Positions 25,753-33,368 of a DNA stretch of 64,000 nucleotides are shown here, piece by piece. Numbering within the stretch: the first letter of the stretch is position 1; every line of letters begins with the position of its first letter. Origin of the DNA: JAAXXJ01 sp964412455 (GTDB taxonomy: Bacteria > Nitrospirota > UBA9217); assembly GCA_964412455.1 (NCBI GenBank), contig CAYPOT010000007.1, positions 27,551-91,550 on the forward strand, read 5' to 3'. The translations under genes were made by a program, and so were the position numbers. Below the pieces are notes generated by a model. That model did no database searches and was not told the origin of the DNA. It saw only the letters and a list, made by a program, of their open reading frames with translations.

Positions 25753-26300
25753 AAAAATATTTGAAGCTATCAGAGGCTGTTTCTGAGCGGATTGCGCGAA
25801 ACCACAATGAATTTGTCGTGGTTTCAGATAAACCCATCTCGTGGCGACAGTATGATACAAAAACGAAGTGGAATGATGCTAATATGGCTATTCCACTATT
25901 GTTTAATTCTTATCATGGCCTTGAACTTATTTTGAAGGGTTTTTCTCTTTTTTCTGCAGGTGCAGAGCCCAAACTTGATCATCGTATTACAAAACTCTAT
26001 CGCAATTTCAGATTATACTATCCAAATCAATTAAAGCTGATTGGTCTCTTTTCAAAATATCTTGATAAATCTCAGATGCCCGAAGTTCTTAGCGAATTTC
26101 TCGATCATAATAAGCTCTCCGTTGACCGCTTCTATGAATCGCTTCGATATCCCTATAATCAAAACCTTTCGCAAGAGTACCAACATTTTGGGCTGAAATA
26201 TCGCGGTAGCGAAGGAGCCGTATTCTATCGCACTCTGAGTAGAGATATCAGGGCGATGCTAAAGCTTGTTGTTACACTTGGCCGCTCCCTTGAAAAATGA
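25746..26300 (+). CDS. Unknown protein, possibly HEPN-like all-helical domain
   Basis: A 184-residue, mostly helical soluble protein. The segment MAIPLLFNSYHGLELILKGFSL followed by DHRITKLYRNF and then RFYESLRYPYNQ has the rhythm of HEPN domains (hydrophobic helix with Glu-Leu-x-Leu-Lys, then H..T/K-L, then a RYP motif). I cannot confirm the R-x4-6-H RNase signature. No partner nucleotidyltransferase is adjacent. The ribosome site is weak and the start sits in a tandem duplication. A TATTATACT at 25705 may be its -10. Confidence 0.65.
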   Translation: MGEKYLKLSEAVSERIARNHNEFVVVSDKPISWRQYDTKTKWNDANMAIPLLFNSYHGLELILKGFSLFSAGAEPKLDHRITKLYRNFRLYYPNQLKLIGLFSKYLDKSQMPEVLSEFLDHNKLSVDRFYESLRYPYNQNLSQEYQHFGLKYRGSEGAVFYRTLSRDIRAMLKLVVTLGRSLEK

Positions 26301-26309
26301 CTGACTTCC

Positions 26310-26488
26310 AACATGCGCGTCCACATCGACTCGCCAGAAGACGGCGAGTGACGCGCGCGTTCTCCCGGCGCTTCGCGCCGCGAGAATGCGGCGGTAACTC
26401 GCGGACTGCCACTCCCGGCACGAATCGCCGGGAGAACCAGGCAGTCAAGATCGTCGCCCCTTACGGGGCCGCGACTTACCGCCGCATT
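26310..26488. repeat. 179-bp multi-hairpin structured element
   Basis: Stem 1 pairs 26310-26321 with 26350-26361 around an inner stem GACTCGCC/GGCGAGT. Stem 2 (26360-26386) is TTCTC-CGGCGC-ttc-GCGCCG-GAGAA with one C:C mismatch. Stem 3 is a 13-bp perfect outer helix pairing 26385-26397 with 26476-26488; it encloses GACTGCC/GGCAGTC, CTCCCGGC/GCCGGGAG and a GTCGCCCC/GGGG-CGAC hairpin, forming a branched fold. It lies between two genes, directly before the DUF2971-like start. It may be a structured RNA, a folded recombination site or a non-autonomous mobile element. Confidence 0.65.
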
Positions 26489-26504
26489 GATTGCAAGGAC
26501 ATGG

Positions 26505-27362
26505 ATGAGTGAATCTCTATACAGATTCCTTCCCCCGCCGAGTGAAGGGACACAGGCCGCAGAGCTCCTACGCGCCCTCATCACGACTGACAGAATCCGA
26601 CTATCCGACCCTCGGCGGTTTAACGACCCATTCGACGGGAAGATGGCATTCGCCCGGATTGGAGCAATCTTTGGAGACCTGCGTGCCTATGTTGAATCGA
26701 CAATAGCGCGGTACTATACGCCGCAGTCAAGAACGATTGCGGAGCAAGCTCTCGAACTTGCATCTCTGAATGTTGAAGATGCCATCGACAAGCTCCACAG
26801 ACGCGTGAACGCTGGAAATGATCAACATCTTGATGCCTATCGAGTGCTTTGTTTATTCAAGCCGCCAGACAATGCATTGCCTCACGATTTGTTAATGTGG
26901 TCGCACTACGCCGATGGACACCGCGGCATTTGCCTTCAATTCGACAAGGACATTCTGGCAAATCGGTTCATCTGCAAACCTGTCGAGTACGCGACCGAGT
27001 TTCCTTCCCTCAAGGAGCTTGCCGCTGCTGATGGCGAAGCCCTTGGTCAATTATGTCTGTTCAGGAAGGCTAAACGCTGGGAGGACGAGCATGAATGGAG
27101 ACTACTTGAATTGGCCAAGCGAACAGAGAATGACACGGTTGTTTTGCCGTCAGGAGGCTTGACCGGCATTATCCTGGGCTGCGCGGTCCCGCCCGCGCTG
27201 CCACCGCTGATCTTCCAGTGGAACAACGAAAGGCAGCAGCCCTTACTCATATATCAGGCGGCAAAGGACGACAATCTCTACGGCCTGCGGATAATGACGA
27301 TGAAGCAACCAACTACGGCTTCAACCGTAACTTTGACGCGCGGCAATTCAACGTCCGGTTAG
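26505..27362 (+). CDS. DUF2971-like protein
   Basis: A 285-residue cytoplasmic protein beginning MSESLYRFLPP. DUF2971-like features are LYRFLPP, then LRALITTDRIRLSDPRRFNDPFDG, MWSHYADGHRGICLQFDKDIL near residue 135, and RKAKRWEDEHEWRLLEL near residue 195. The biochemical role of the family is unknown; members often lie in accessory or defence-rich DNA. ATG 26505 follows AAGGA; the in-frame TTG at 26487 lies inside the structured element and is rejected. The C-terminal tail (TASTVTLTRGNSTSG) looks like read-through into intergenic sequence and ends within GTTAGGC. Confidence 0.8.
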   Translation: MSESLYRFLPPPSEGTQAAELLRALITTDRIRLSDPRRFNDPFDGKMAFARIGAIFGDLRAYVESTIARYYTPQSRTIAEQALELASLNVEDAIDKLHRRVNAGNDQHLDAYRVLCLFKPPDNALPHDLLMWSHYADGHRGICLQFDKDILANRFICKPVEYATEFPSLKELAAADGEALGQLCLFRKAKRWEDEHEWRLLELAKRTENDTVVLPSGGLTGIILGCAVPPALPPLIFQWNNERQQPLLIYQAAKDDNLYGLRIMTMKQPTTASTVTLTRGNSTSG

Positions 27363-27383
27363 GCCGGCGGTCGCTCAATCAGT

Positions 27384-27440
27384 TTTGTAGGTCGTGGTAG
27401 ATCGTAGCGAAACTCGACAAGATGAGCCCAACAAGTCGTT
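27384..27440. repeat. Partial relative of the 66-bp intergenic repeat
   Basis: It shares the order GTTTYGTAGGTC, GGTAGA, YCGACA, ATGA, CCAAC with the sequence leading into copy 2 at 29184-29230, and a shorter part with copy 1. It resembles the widespread GTAGG-type palindromic intergenic repeats. Confidence 0.45.
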
Positions 27441-27458
27441 GGCTGGAAAGGAGAAGAT

Positions 27459-27842
27459 ATGAGCTTCAAACCAGACTATGGTTTACGCCAAATGAATGAC
27501 GGAATATCCAGAAATGTGGACCAGTGTTTCTATGATTTCCGGCTGTATAGCCTGACGGTGTTTGGCCGAGGACAATACTCAACCATGGTTGAGATGCCGC
27601 TCGCTGGCGAACTGCACGCTCTTTCACTCGATTTCAACCAAGGGCAACTAGATCAGATCCTTGCTAAGGCATCGCCTAAAACAGCGTTATTCCTCCGCAA
27701 GGAACTATCGCGAGACCCATCCACACAGCGGACAATTGATTTTGAAGGAGAAGTGGTTTTCGGAGTTAGGGCAAGACTTGGTGAACTTCAGAAGGTTCAA
27801 AGAGAGAGCTTCGTGCCTCTTATCGCTCAAGAGATCATGTAA
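27459..27842 (+). CDS. Small protein of unknown function
   Basis: A 127-residue soluble protein with no signal peptide or membrane segment. Not recognised. It contains DFRLYSLTVFGRGQYSTMVEMPLAGELHALSLDF in the N-terminal half and a Gln/Glu-rich C-terminus (RLGELQKVQRESFVPLIAQEIM). An AAAGGAG site 7 bases before the ATG supports it as real. The stop is followed within 2 bases by an attC-like palindrome. Confidence 0.6.
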   Translation: MSFKPDYGLRQMNDGISRNVDQCFYDFRLYSLTVFGRGQYSTMVEMPLAGELHALSLDFNQGQLDQILAKASPKTALFLRKELSRDPSTQRTIDFEGEVVFGVRARLGELQKVQRESFVPLIAQEIM

Positions 27843-27843
27843 C

Positions 27844-27913
27844 AGAGAACAAGGCCATCCAGCCTACTCGCCTGCCGAGGCGGCAGGCTTGAGCCTGAGG
27901 GCTGACGTTGAAT
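27844..27913. repeat. attC-like imperfect palindrome after the small unknown gene
   Basis: AAC at 27848-27850, then CAGCC, then GCCTGCC pairing with GGCAGGC (27870-27876 with 27882-27888), then GGCTG and a terminal GTTGAAT (27907-27913) that fits GTTRRRY. The 5' box does not fit RYYYAAC beyond AAC. It starts at the gene's stop codon, as cassette attC sites do. Confidence 0.35.
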
Positions 27914-27936
27914 ATTAAAAAGAGCATGGCTTACAA

Positions 27937-29019
27937 ATGACCGCCGAGACCTGGCACACCGAATTCAATCCTCAGAAATTCCTTAGCCGCGTGAGCTTGC
28001 CAAAGCTCATTGAGAGAAATGAGGCATACAACGAGAGCTCGGTCACCGACGCAAAATCGCCCTGCATCTATTGCGGAAAGGCGTCGGCTCGCGGCATTCT
28101 TCTGAATGACAAGTCTTTCCTCTGCCAGCAGTGTTACTCCGAAGTGGCAATGATTTCTTACCCAGAGAAATATGAGGCGCTTCGAAGGCAGTTCTTGATT
28201 GCACGAGAAGCAAGGCGACTCGCGTGGGAGAGTTTCAGAGAAAGGTTCGAGCACAAATCAGAGGAAAGCAGTCTGGTGTTCTTTGGGTGGGCGTCACTTC
28301 TTCTGGCGCTGGTAAATCCAGCATTCTTGATACTGACGACTATTCTCCTTGTGATCGGATACGAAAAGAACGGCACAAACAAGCGCAAGACTGCGGAATG
28401 GCTTAATCGAAAATCGGCTTGGGAGCAAACCAATTCCGAGCCAAGAGAGCCAGAGCTAAAGCACTTTCACGATCCAAGCGCCTATTTGTCAGAGAAAGAC
28501 CAGTTAGTCCTCAAGATATTCAATCACTGGCCCGGATACCCTCCGTTTTGGAAATATCTCAGATCGGTCGTTATCGGCAGAGACTCCAATCGATGCCAAG
28601 TAACGGGGTGCCCATCACGACTAGAGCTTCACGTTCATCACATGCGCCCAGTCGCTGGGGGCGGAACACATACACCAGATAATCTGGTTTCGCTGTGCGA
28701 TTTCCATCACGCGCTTGAGCCTGAAAAAGGGCATGAAAGAATATGGGGCGACATAAAGACGAGATACTTCACGCTCGTCTGCGGTCACGAAAGAAGCAAC
28801 CGCGCAAGTGACGGAACCCATACTGTTCGAGCCCACCTAAGGCGACTACAGTTGGTCACGTTAGATGAATTGCACGAATTGACAAAGACATACGGATTCC
28901 GTTGCCCGACTTGTAGCGAAACCAAAATAAAATTCACTCTATTCGCGGACAAAAACATCGTCAGGGTCGAATGTCCAATAAGTCGGCCCCATCTTGCCCA
29001 AAATGCGGCGCACCTATGA
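27937..29019 (+). CDS. Membrane-anchored HNH endonuclease with zinc ribbons
   Basis: A 360-residue protein with an N-terminal zinc ribbon (CIYCGK...CQQC, about residues 43-69) and one hydrophobic segment or hairpin (about 110-140, LVFFGWASLLLALVNPAFLILTTILLVIGY). The HNH core is around residues 225-265 (CQVTGC...LHVHHMRPVAGGGTHTPDNLVSLCDFHH) and a CPTC pair lies near residue 335. The HNH residues His-His-Asn-His are all present, so it should be an active nuclease, perhaps in defence. Its 3' end overlaps a 52-codon zinc-ribbon ORF in the next frame. AT-rich accessory context. Confidence 0.8.
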   Translation: MTAETWHTEFNPQKFLSRVSLPKLIERNEAYNESSVTDAKSPCIYCGKASARGILLNDKSFLCQQCYSEVAMISYPEKYEALRRQFLIAREARRLAWESFRERFEHKSEESSLVFFGWASLLLALVNPAFLILTTILLVIGYEKNGTNKRKTAEWLNRKSAWEQTNSEPREPELKHFHDPSAYLSEKDQLVLKIFNHWPGYPPFWKYLRSVVIGRDSNRCQVTGCPSRLELHVHHMRPVAGGGTHTPDNLVSLCDFHHALEPEKGHERIWGDIKTRYFTLVCGHERSNRASDGTHTVRAHLRRLQLVTLDELHELTKTYGFRCPTCSETKIKFTLFADKNIVRVECPISRPHLAQNAAHL

Positions 29020-29129
29020 AAATGGTGAGGCCTCGTCCAACGGACAAGTGGAAAACTTTCTGGGGGTGTACCCAATACAGTGTCACTGGCTGCAAAGGGA
29101 GCACAAATTATGTCGCAACGAACAGCTAA
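28971..29129 (+). CDS. Mini zinc-ribbon protein (topoisomerase C4 zinc-finger type)
   Basis: A 52-residue ORF beginning MSNKSAPSCPKCGAPM and containing four cysteines arranged CPKC...WGCTQY...TGCKG, the pattern of topoisomerase I C-terminal zinc fingers. It overlaps the HNH gene by 49 bases in another frame. It may be a separate small protein, or the end of the HNH protein reached by frameshifting or lost through an indel. No good ribosome site is visible (AGGG only). Confidence 0.6.
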   Translation: MSNKSAPSCPKCGAPMKMVRPRPTDKWKTFWGCTQYSVTGCKGSTNYVATNS

Positions 29130-29191
29130 CTCGGCAGTCAACTGGACCTGCGCAAAAAGCCGCACAGGCCGATTACTTCTACGTTTCGTAG
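29123..29191. repeat. attC-like imperfect palindrome after the zinc-ribbon ORF
   Basis: It begins in the ORF's stop codon (CTAAC). AGTCAACTGG is partly complementary to CCGATTACT, and the inner stem GGACCTGCGC (29144-29153) pairs with GCACAGGCC (29162-29170) with one extrahelical A. It ends GTTTCGT, which does not fit GTTRRRY. Confidence 0.4.
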
Positions 29192-29210
29192 GTCCGGTAG
29201 AAAATGATAT

Positions 29211-29277
29211 CCGACATAATGATTCCAACCACGCCGTCGAGAGGGTCGCTGAAAAACGCGCCCCTCACGGCGGCGTT
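29211..29277. repeat. 67-bp palindromic repeat, copy 2
   Basis: Near-identical to 24693-24758 in the same orientation, 4.5 kb away. Together the two copies bracket most of the accessory genes. Confidence 0.75.
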
Positions 29278-29397
29278 CATGTGCAAGTTATAACAGGTAT
29301 TCTACAGTGCTGATTTGCCGACTGCCATTGCATGATAGTAGGTATACTCATCAAGCCTGCTTGAGGTTATCAACATGAATTGCCTTCTCTTCACCGT

Positions 29398-30363
29398 ATG
29401 CCTTTAATTCCCGGATCCTCTTATCGGGCTCCTCTCCTCTTCAGCAACGGATGCGTGCAGACTGTGTATCCTTCCCTGGCGCGCAGGCTCGATGCCGGCC
29501 TGTATCAGCGGGAGCGTATTGACACGCCCGACGATGACTTTCTCGACCTGGACTGGTCGCGCGTCGGGAGCAGGAAGCTTGTCATCCTCTCCCACGGCCT
29601 CGAGGGCAATACCCATCGCCCTTACATGGTCGGCATGGCGACGATGATGAACCGGATCGGCTGGGATGTACTGGCCTGGAACTACCGCGCCTGCTCCGGG
29701 GAGATCAACCGCCAGCTGCGCATGTACCATAACGGCAGCATCGACGACCTGGACTGCGTCGTGCAACACGCGCTGAAGAGCGGAGTTTATGATTCCGTCG
29801 CCCTGATCGGCTTCAGCCTAGGCGGGAACCTGACCTTGATGTATCTGGGGAGCATGGGGAGCAAGCTGGATATGCGGATACAACGGTCAGTTGTCTTTTC
29901 CGTCCCCTGCGACCTGAAGGCAGGCGCGCTGGAACTGGCGAAGCTGAAAAACCGCCTGTACATGAAGCAGTTCCTGGTCTCGCTGCACGAGAAGATCAAG
30001 AAGAAGATGGAGCAGATGCCGGACAGAATAAACGATGACAACTATGATCGCATCAGGACCTTCAAGGAATTCGACGACCGGTACACTGCGCCGATCAACG
30101 GCTTCAAGGACGCCGAAGACTACTGGGCCAAATGCAGCAGCGATCAGTTCATCCCGGAAATACGAATCCCCACCCTGCTCGTGAATGCGCTGGATGATCC
30201 CTTCCTCGCGGGCGGCTGTTATCCGGTCCTGCAGGCGCAACAGAGCAAGCATGTTCATCTCGAGATGCCGGCGTCGGGCGGTCATGTGGGTTTCGTGCAG
30301 TTCAATGGGGACGAGAGCTACTGGTCGGAGAAGCGGGCGGTAGAATTTCTTGGACAGACGTGA
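29398..30363 (+). CDS. YheT-like alpha/beta-hydrolase
   Basis: A 321-residue cytoplasmic alpha/beta-hydrolase of the YheT/embryogenesis-associated family (probable esterase). Motifs are LSHGLEGNTHRPYMVGMATMM (oxyanion region), LIGFSLGGNLTLMY with the nucleophilic Ser in G-F-S-L-G, NALDDPF with the catalytic Asp, and SGGHVGFV with the catalytic His. I chose the ATG at 29398; an in-frame TTG six codons upstream is possible and neither has a clear ribosome site. GC content returns to the core level here. Confidence 0.88.
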   Translation: MPLIPGSSYRAPLLFSNGCVQTVYPSLARRLDAGLYQRERIDTPDDDFLDLDWSRVGSRKLVILSHGLEGNTHRPYMVGMATMMNRIGWDVLAWNYRACSGEINRQLRMYHNGSIDDLDCVVQHALKSGVYDSVALIGFSLGGNLTLMYLGSMGSKLDMRIQRSVVFSVPCDLKAGALELAKLKNRLYMKQFLVSLHEKIKKKMEQMPDRINDDNYDRIRTFKEFDDRYTAPINGFKDAEDYWAKCSSDQFIPEIRIPTLLVNALDDPFLAGGCYPVLQAQQSKHVHLEMPASGGHVGFVQFNGDESYWSEKRAVEFLGQT

Positions 30364-30386
30364 TACAGTGACCGCAGCAAAGACCA

Positions 30387-30483
30387 TTTGCCACTAAGGC
30401 ACCAAGACACGAAGAAGAGCAAATCACTGAACCGATAAGAATCGACCATGTTTTCTTAGCGACTTCGTGTCTTCGTGGCAAAA
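30387..30483. repeat. Long imperfect inverted repeat (TTTGCCAC...GTGGCAAA)
   Basis: The arms at about 30387-30413 and 30462-30483 pair TTTGCCAC and AAGACACGAAG with CTTCGTGTCTTCGTGGCAAA. This is an intergenic palindrome type, between the hydrolase and the riboswitch; it may also act as a terminator for the hydrolase gene. Confidence 0.6.
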
Positions 30484-30514
30484 GATTTTACTTGTCCGCG
30501 TCGAACCAAGGAGG

Positions 30515-30712
30515 TTGAGGGAGCGCGAGCAACGCTTCTGTAAGCAGAATGTGAAGATCAGGAAGCCAGGGAAGAGGAGTGAGATTCTCCCGCTGCCCCG
30601 CAGCCGTGAAGGGAACGAAAGCCCGACTCAAGCCACTGTCATGTGCCAGAGCATGATGGGAAGGCGGGCGAGTAGGATGGTGCCCTAAGCCGGAAGACCT
30701 ATCCAGGACCAC
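30515..30712 (+). promoter_or_regulatory. Cobalamin (adenosylcobalamin) riboswitch
   Basis: Conserved blocks occur in order: AGGGAAGAGGAGTGAGATTC (30569-30587 region), GCTGCCCCGCAGC, AGCCCGACTC, GCCACTGT, TGGGAAGGCGGGCGAGTAGGATGGTGCCCTAAGCC and the terminal GGAAGACCTATCC. Boundaries are approximate. The ribosome site of the next gene (GGGAGGAG) lies about 15 bases further on, so control of translation initiation is likely; no clear terminator intervenes. Confidence 0.85.
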
Positions 30713-30743
30713 CAAGAAAATTCCCGAGGGAGGAGTTATACAG

Positions 30744-30974
30744 ATGAACTACAAGTTTTTCACCCACACAGAGTGCGCTTTTTATCCCTGCCATGACCTT
30801 GAAGATTGGAAGTCCTGCCTGTTCTGCTGGTGCCCGCTTTATCTGCTGGAATGCGGCGGCACATTCGTTCTCAAGAACGGCATCAAGGACTGCTCCGGCT
30901 GCATCATCCCCCATGCCGAGGAAGGGTACGACTATGTCCTCGAGGTCGTTCAGGCCAAGGTATATCTCAGATAG
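30744..30974 (+). CDS. Cysteine-rich small domain protein (COG2158-like), B12-regulated
   Basis: A 76-residue protein with nine cysteines: CAFYPCHDLEDWKSCLFCWCPLY, then LLECGG, then KDCSGCIIPH. This is the Cys-rich small domain family, presumed to bind zinc or another metal, and often found near corrinoid genes. It is the only gene behind the riboswitch here, which links it to cobalamin supply or use although its biochemical function is unknown. Ribosome site GGGAGGAG is 10 bases upstream. Confidence 0.88.
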   Translation: MNYKFFTHTECAFYPCHDLEDWKSCLFCWCPLYLLECGGTFVLKNGIKDCSGCIIPHAEEGYDYVLEVVQAKVYLR

Positions 30975-31201
30975 CGAGAAAACATAAGGATGAAGCACTG
31001 CCAAACAGCTCTCTGCGAAAGCATCAGGATGTTCCTCTCCGAAAAAGAGTCTTTGACATAGATACCTTCGGATCAAAGTCGGATAAGAGCGGATAATGCT
31101 TGAGATAAATAACCCCTGGCATTGAGTCAAACAGCCTTTATCAGACGTTAATCCGCTTCTTCCGTGTCAAAGATTTTCATTAGGACGGCATGCTGATCGC
31201 G

Positions 31202-33289
31202 TCAGCAGATATGGCTCTGCATGAACGCGGTCACGTCAGCCGCGGGCAGCGGCCTGCTGAACAGATAGCCCTGCACCTCGTCGCATCCCAGTCCGCGCAG
31301 GAACTCCAGCTGATCCGTCGTCTCCACGCCTTCGGCAGTGACCCGCAGGTCCAGGTTGTGCGACAGCGAAATGATGGCGCGGGAGATCGCCGCGTTGCTC
31401 TTGTCCCGCGTGACGGCGTTCACAAAGGACTGGTCCAGCTTCAGGGTGCTCAGCGGGAGGTCCTTGAGACGGCTGAGCGATGAATACCCGGTGCCGAAAT
31501 CATCAAGGGACAGATGGACACCGATGGACTTCAGTTCCTGAAGCGAAGCGATCGCCGATTCGGCATTGCTCATGACCATGCTTTCCGTAAGCTCAAGATC
31601 AAGCAGTCCGGGGTCGAGCTTTGACCGGTCAATGGCCTTTTTCACCGTATCCGTCACCGCGTTCTGCGTGAACTGCCGCATTGAAATGTTTACCGACATG
31701 CGCAGCGGAGAAAATCCGGAATTACGCCATTGCTGCGCCTGCGTACAGGCCTTTTGCAATATCCATTCTCCCAGGGGGATGATCAGCCCCGTTTCCTCGG
31801 CCATGGGGATGAATTCCATGGGAGACAGCAGGCCCAGCTCGGGATGCTGCCACCGAACCAGCGCCTCCGCGCCCGTGGTCCGGCCTGATACGAGGTCCAC
31901 CAGCGGCTGGTAATGGAGCGTGAATTCCTCCTGGTCTAGCGCTTTCCGCAGATTGTGCTCGAGGAACAGCTTCTTTTGCACATCGGCGTGCATGGCCTGA
32001 ACGTAAAATTGGAAATTGTTCCTGCCGGCGGCCTTTGCCCGGTACATGGCCACGTCGGCGTTTCTGATCAGCGTGTCCTCGTCGGCCCCATGGGCTGGAT
32101 AAAGGCTTATGCCGATGCTCGTGGTGACGAAGTATTCCCGCCCGCCGAGCGAAAAGCTCTTGATCAGCGCCTCCTGGATCTTCCGCGCAACGAGCGAGGC
32201 ATCCTGCTCTCCGGCCAAGTCGGCGAAGAGAATGATGAACTCATCTCCACCGGGACGGGCGACCGTATCATCCGCCCGGACGCAGCTCGCGAGCCGTTCG
32301 GATACCGCCCGGAGAAGGAGATCGCCCATGGTGTGGCCCAGCGTTTCGTTTATGCTCTTAAAGCGGTCCAGATCAAGGACCATGACGGCAAGCATTCTTC
32401 CATGCCGCCGCGCGCGGACCAACGCCTGCTGCAGGCGGTCGCGCAGCAGCTCGCGGTTGGGCAGGTCGGTCAGGCTGTCATAATACGAGGCATGCCGCAG
32501 TTTTTGTTCCGCCTGTTTTCGATCGTTGATGTCCGAAACCAGACCGTCATAAGCGATCACGCTTCCCTGCCGGTCAAATTGGGGGACCGTCGTATTCCTG
32601 ATCCAGCGGATACTGCCGTCCCGGTGAATGATGCGGTGCTCAAGCGGCGGAGGGCTTCGGCCCTCGACGACCTGCAACGCCATCTGCAGCACAGCGGCAC
32701 GATCGGCATCATGGACCATGCGGTACCACAGGAAGGGGTCCGCGTCGTACTCCTCGGTCGTGTAGCCGGTCACCGAAGCGCAGCCGGGACCATGGCGGGA
32801 GGCCGCCGCGCCGCCATTCACGACGATGACCGAATAGGTATAGTCCGTTATGGAATCAAGGAGGCGCTGGTACCGCGTTTCGCATAGGGTGACGGAGGAT
32901 GCCAGATACCGGCACTCGTTTATATGGCGGATGGTCCGGGCAACGAGCGCTGGATCGAAGCGTCCCCGGACCAGATAGTCCTGCGCTCCTTCGCGCACCA
33001 GGGTAGCCCCGGCATCGTCGTTGTCCACACCGGTCACGATCACCGCCGGGGCGTCTACGCCCCGATGCCGGATGCGCACCATGATCTCCCGGAAGTCACC
33101 GTTCGTGTGAGCCGCATCAAGGAAGAAAAGGTCGTAGCTCCCCTCATTGATCCGCGCCAGCGCCTCATCCAGGCCGGAGCTGAGCATTATCGCCGCGTGC
33201 GGAGCGACAGCACGCAGGGCCTCCTCAAGGACCGGGCGGACCCCAGACGGTCCGCCGGCGATCAGAATGGACTGTCTCCTTTTACTCAT
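31202..33289 (-). CDS. REC-PAS-GGDEF-EAL protein (cyclic-di-GMP turnover)
   Basis: A 695-residue soluble protein with a receiver-like domain (about 5-125), PAS/PAC (about 140-265), GGDEF (about 275-435) and EAL (about 445-690). The receiver keeps Asp in LFFLDAAHT. The cyclase site (RPGGDEFIILF) and phosphodiesterase site (AEALVRWQHP, DDFGTGYSSL) are intact. The start at MSKRRQS is chosen because the upstream 31 codons are Pro/Arg-rich and unlike a receiver. The next gene upstream on the same strand is a receiver protein 79 bp away, so the two may form a signalling pair. Confidence 0.92.
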   Translation of the reverse strand: MSKRRQSILIAGGPSGVRPVLEEALRAVAPHAAIMLSSGLDEALARINEGSYDLFFLDAAHTNGDFREIMVRIRHRGVDAPAVIVTGVDNDDAGATLVREGAQDYLVRGRFDPALVARTIRHINECRYLASSVTLCETRYQRLLDSITDYTYSVIVVNGGAAASRHGPGCASVTGYTTEEYDADPFLWYRMVHDADRAAVLQMALQVVEGRSPPPLEHRIIHRDGSIRWIRNTTVPQFDRQGSVIAYDGLVSDINDRKQAEQKLRHASYYDSLTDLPNRELLRDRLQQALVRARRHGRMLAVMVLDLDRFKSINETLGHTMGDLLLRAVSERLASCVRADDTVARPGGDEFIILFADLAGEQDASLVARKIQEALIKSFSLGGREYFVTTSIGISLYPAHGADEDTLIRNADVAMYRAKAAGRNNFQFYVQAMHADVQKKLFLEHNLRKALDQEEFTLHYQPLVDLVSGRTTGAEALVRWQHPELGLLSPMEFIPMAEETGLIIPLGEWILQKACTQAQQWRNSGFSPLRMSVNISMRQFTQNAVTDTVKKAIDRSKLDPGLLDLELTESMVMSNAESAIASLQELKSIGVHLSLDDFGTGYSSLSRLKDLPLSTLKLDQSFVNAVTRDKSNAAISRAIISLSHNLDLRVTAEGVETTDQLEFLRGLGCDEVQGYLFSRPLPAADVTAFMQSHIC

Positions 33290-33368
33290 AGCAATCACCC
33301 CTCTTGGTCTGCGGTTCCTGCAGTTCGGCGCCGGTGCAGCGGGCAATGATCGATCATCCACCGATGGT

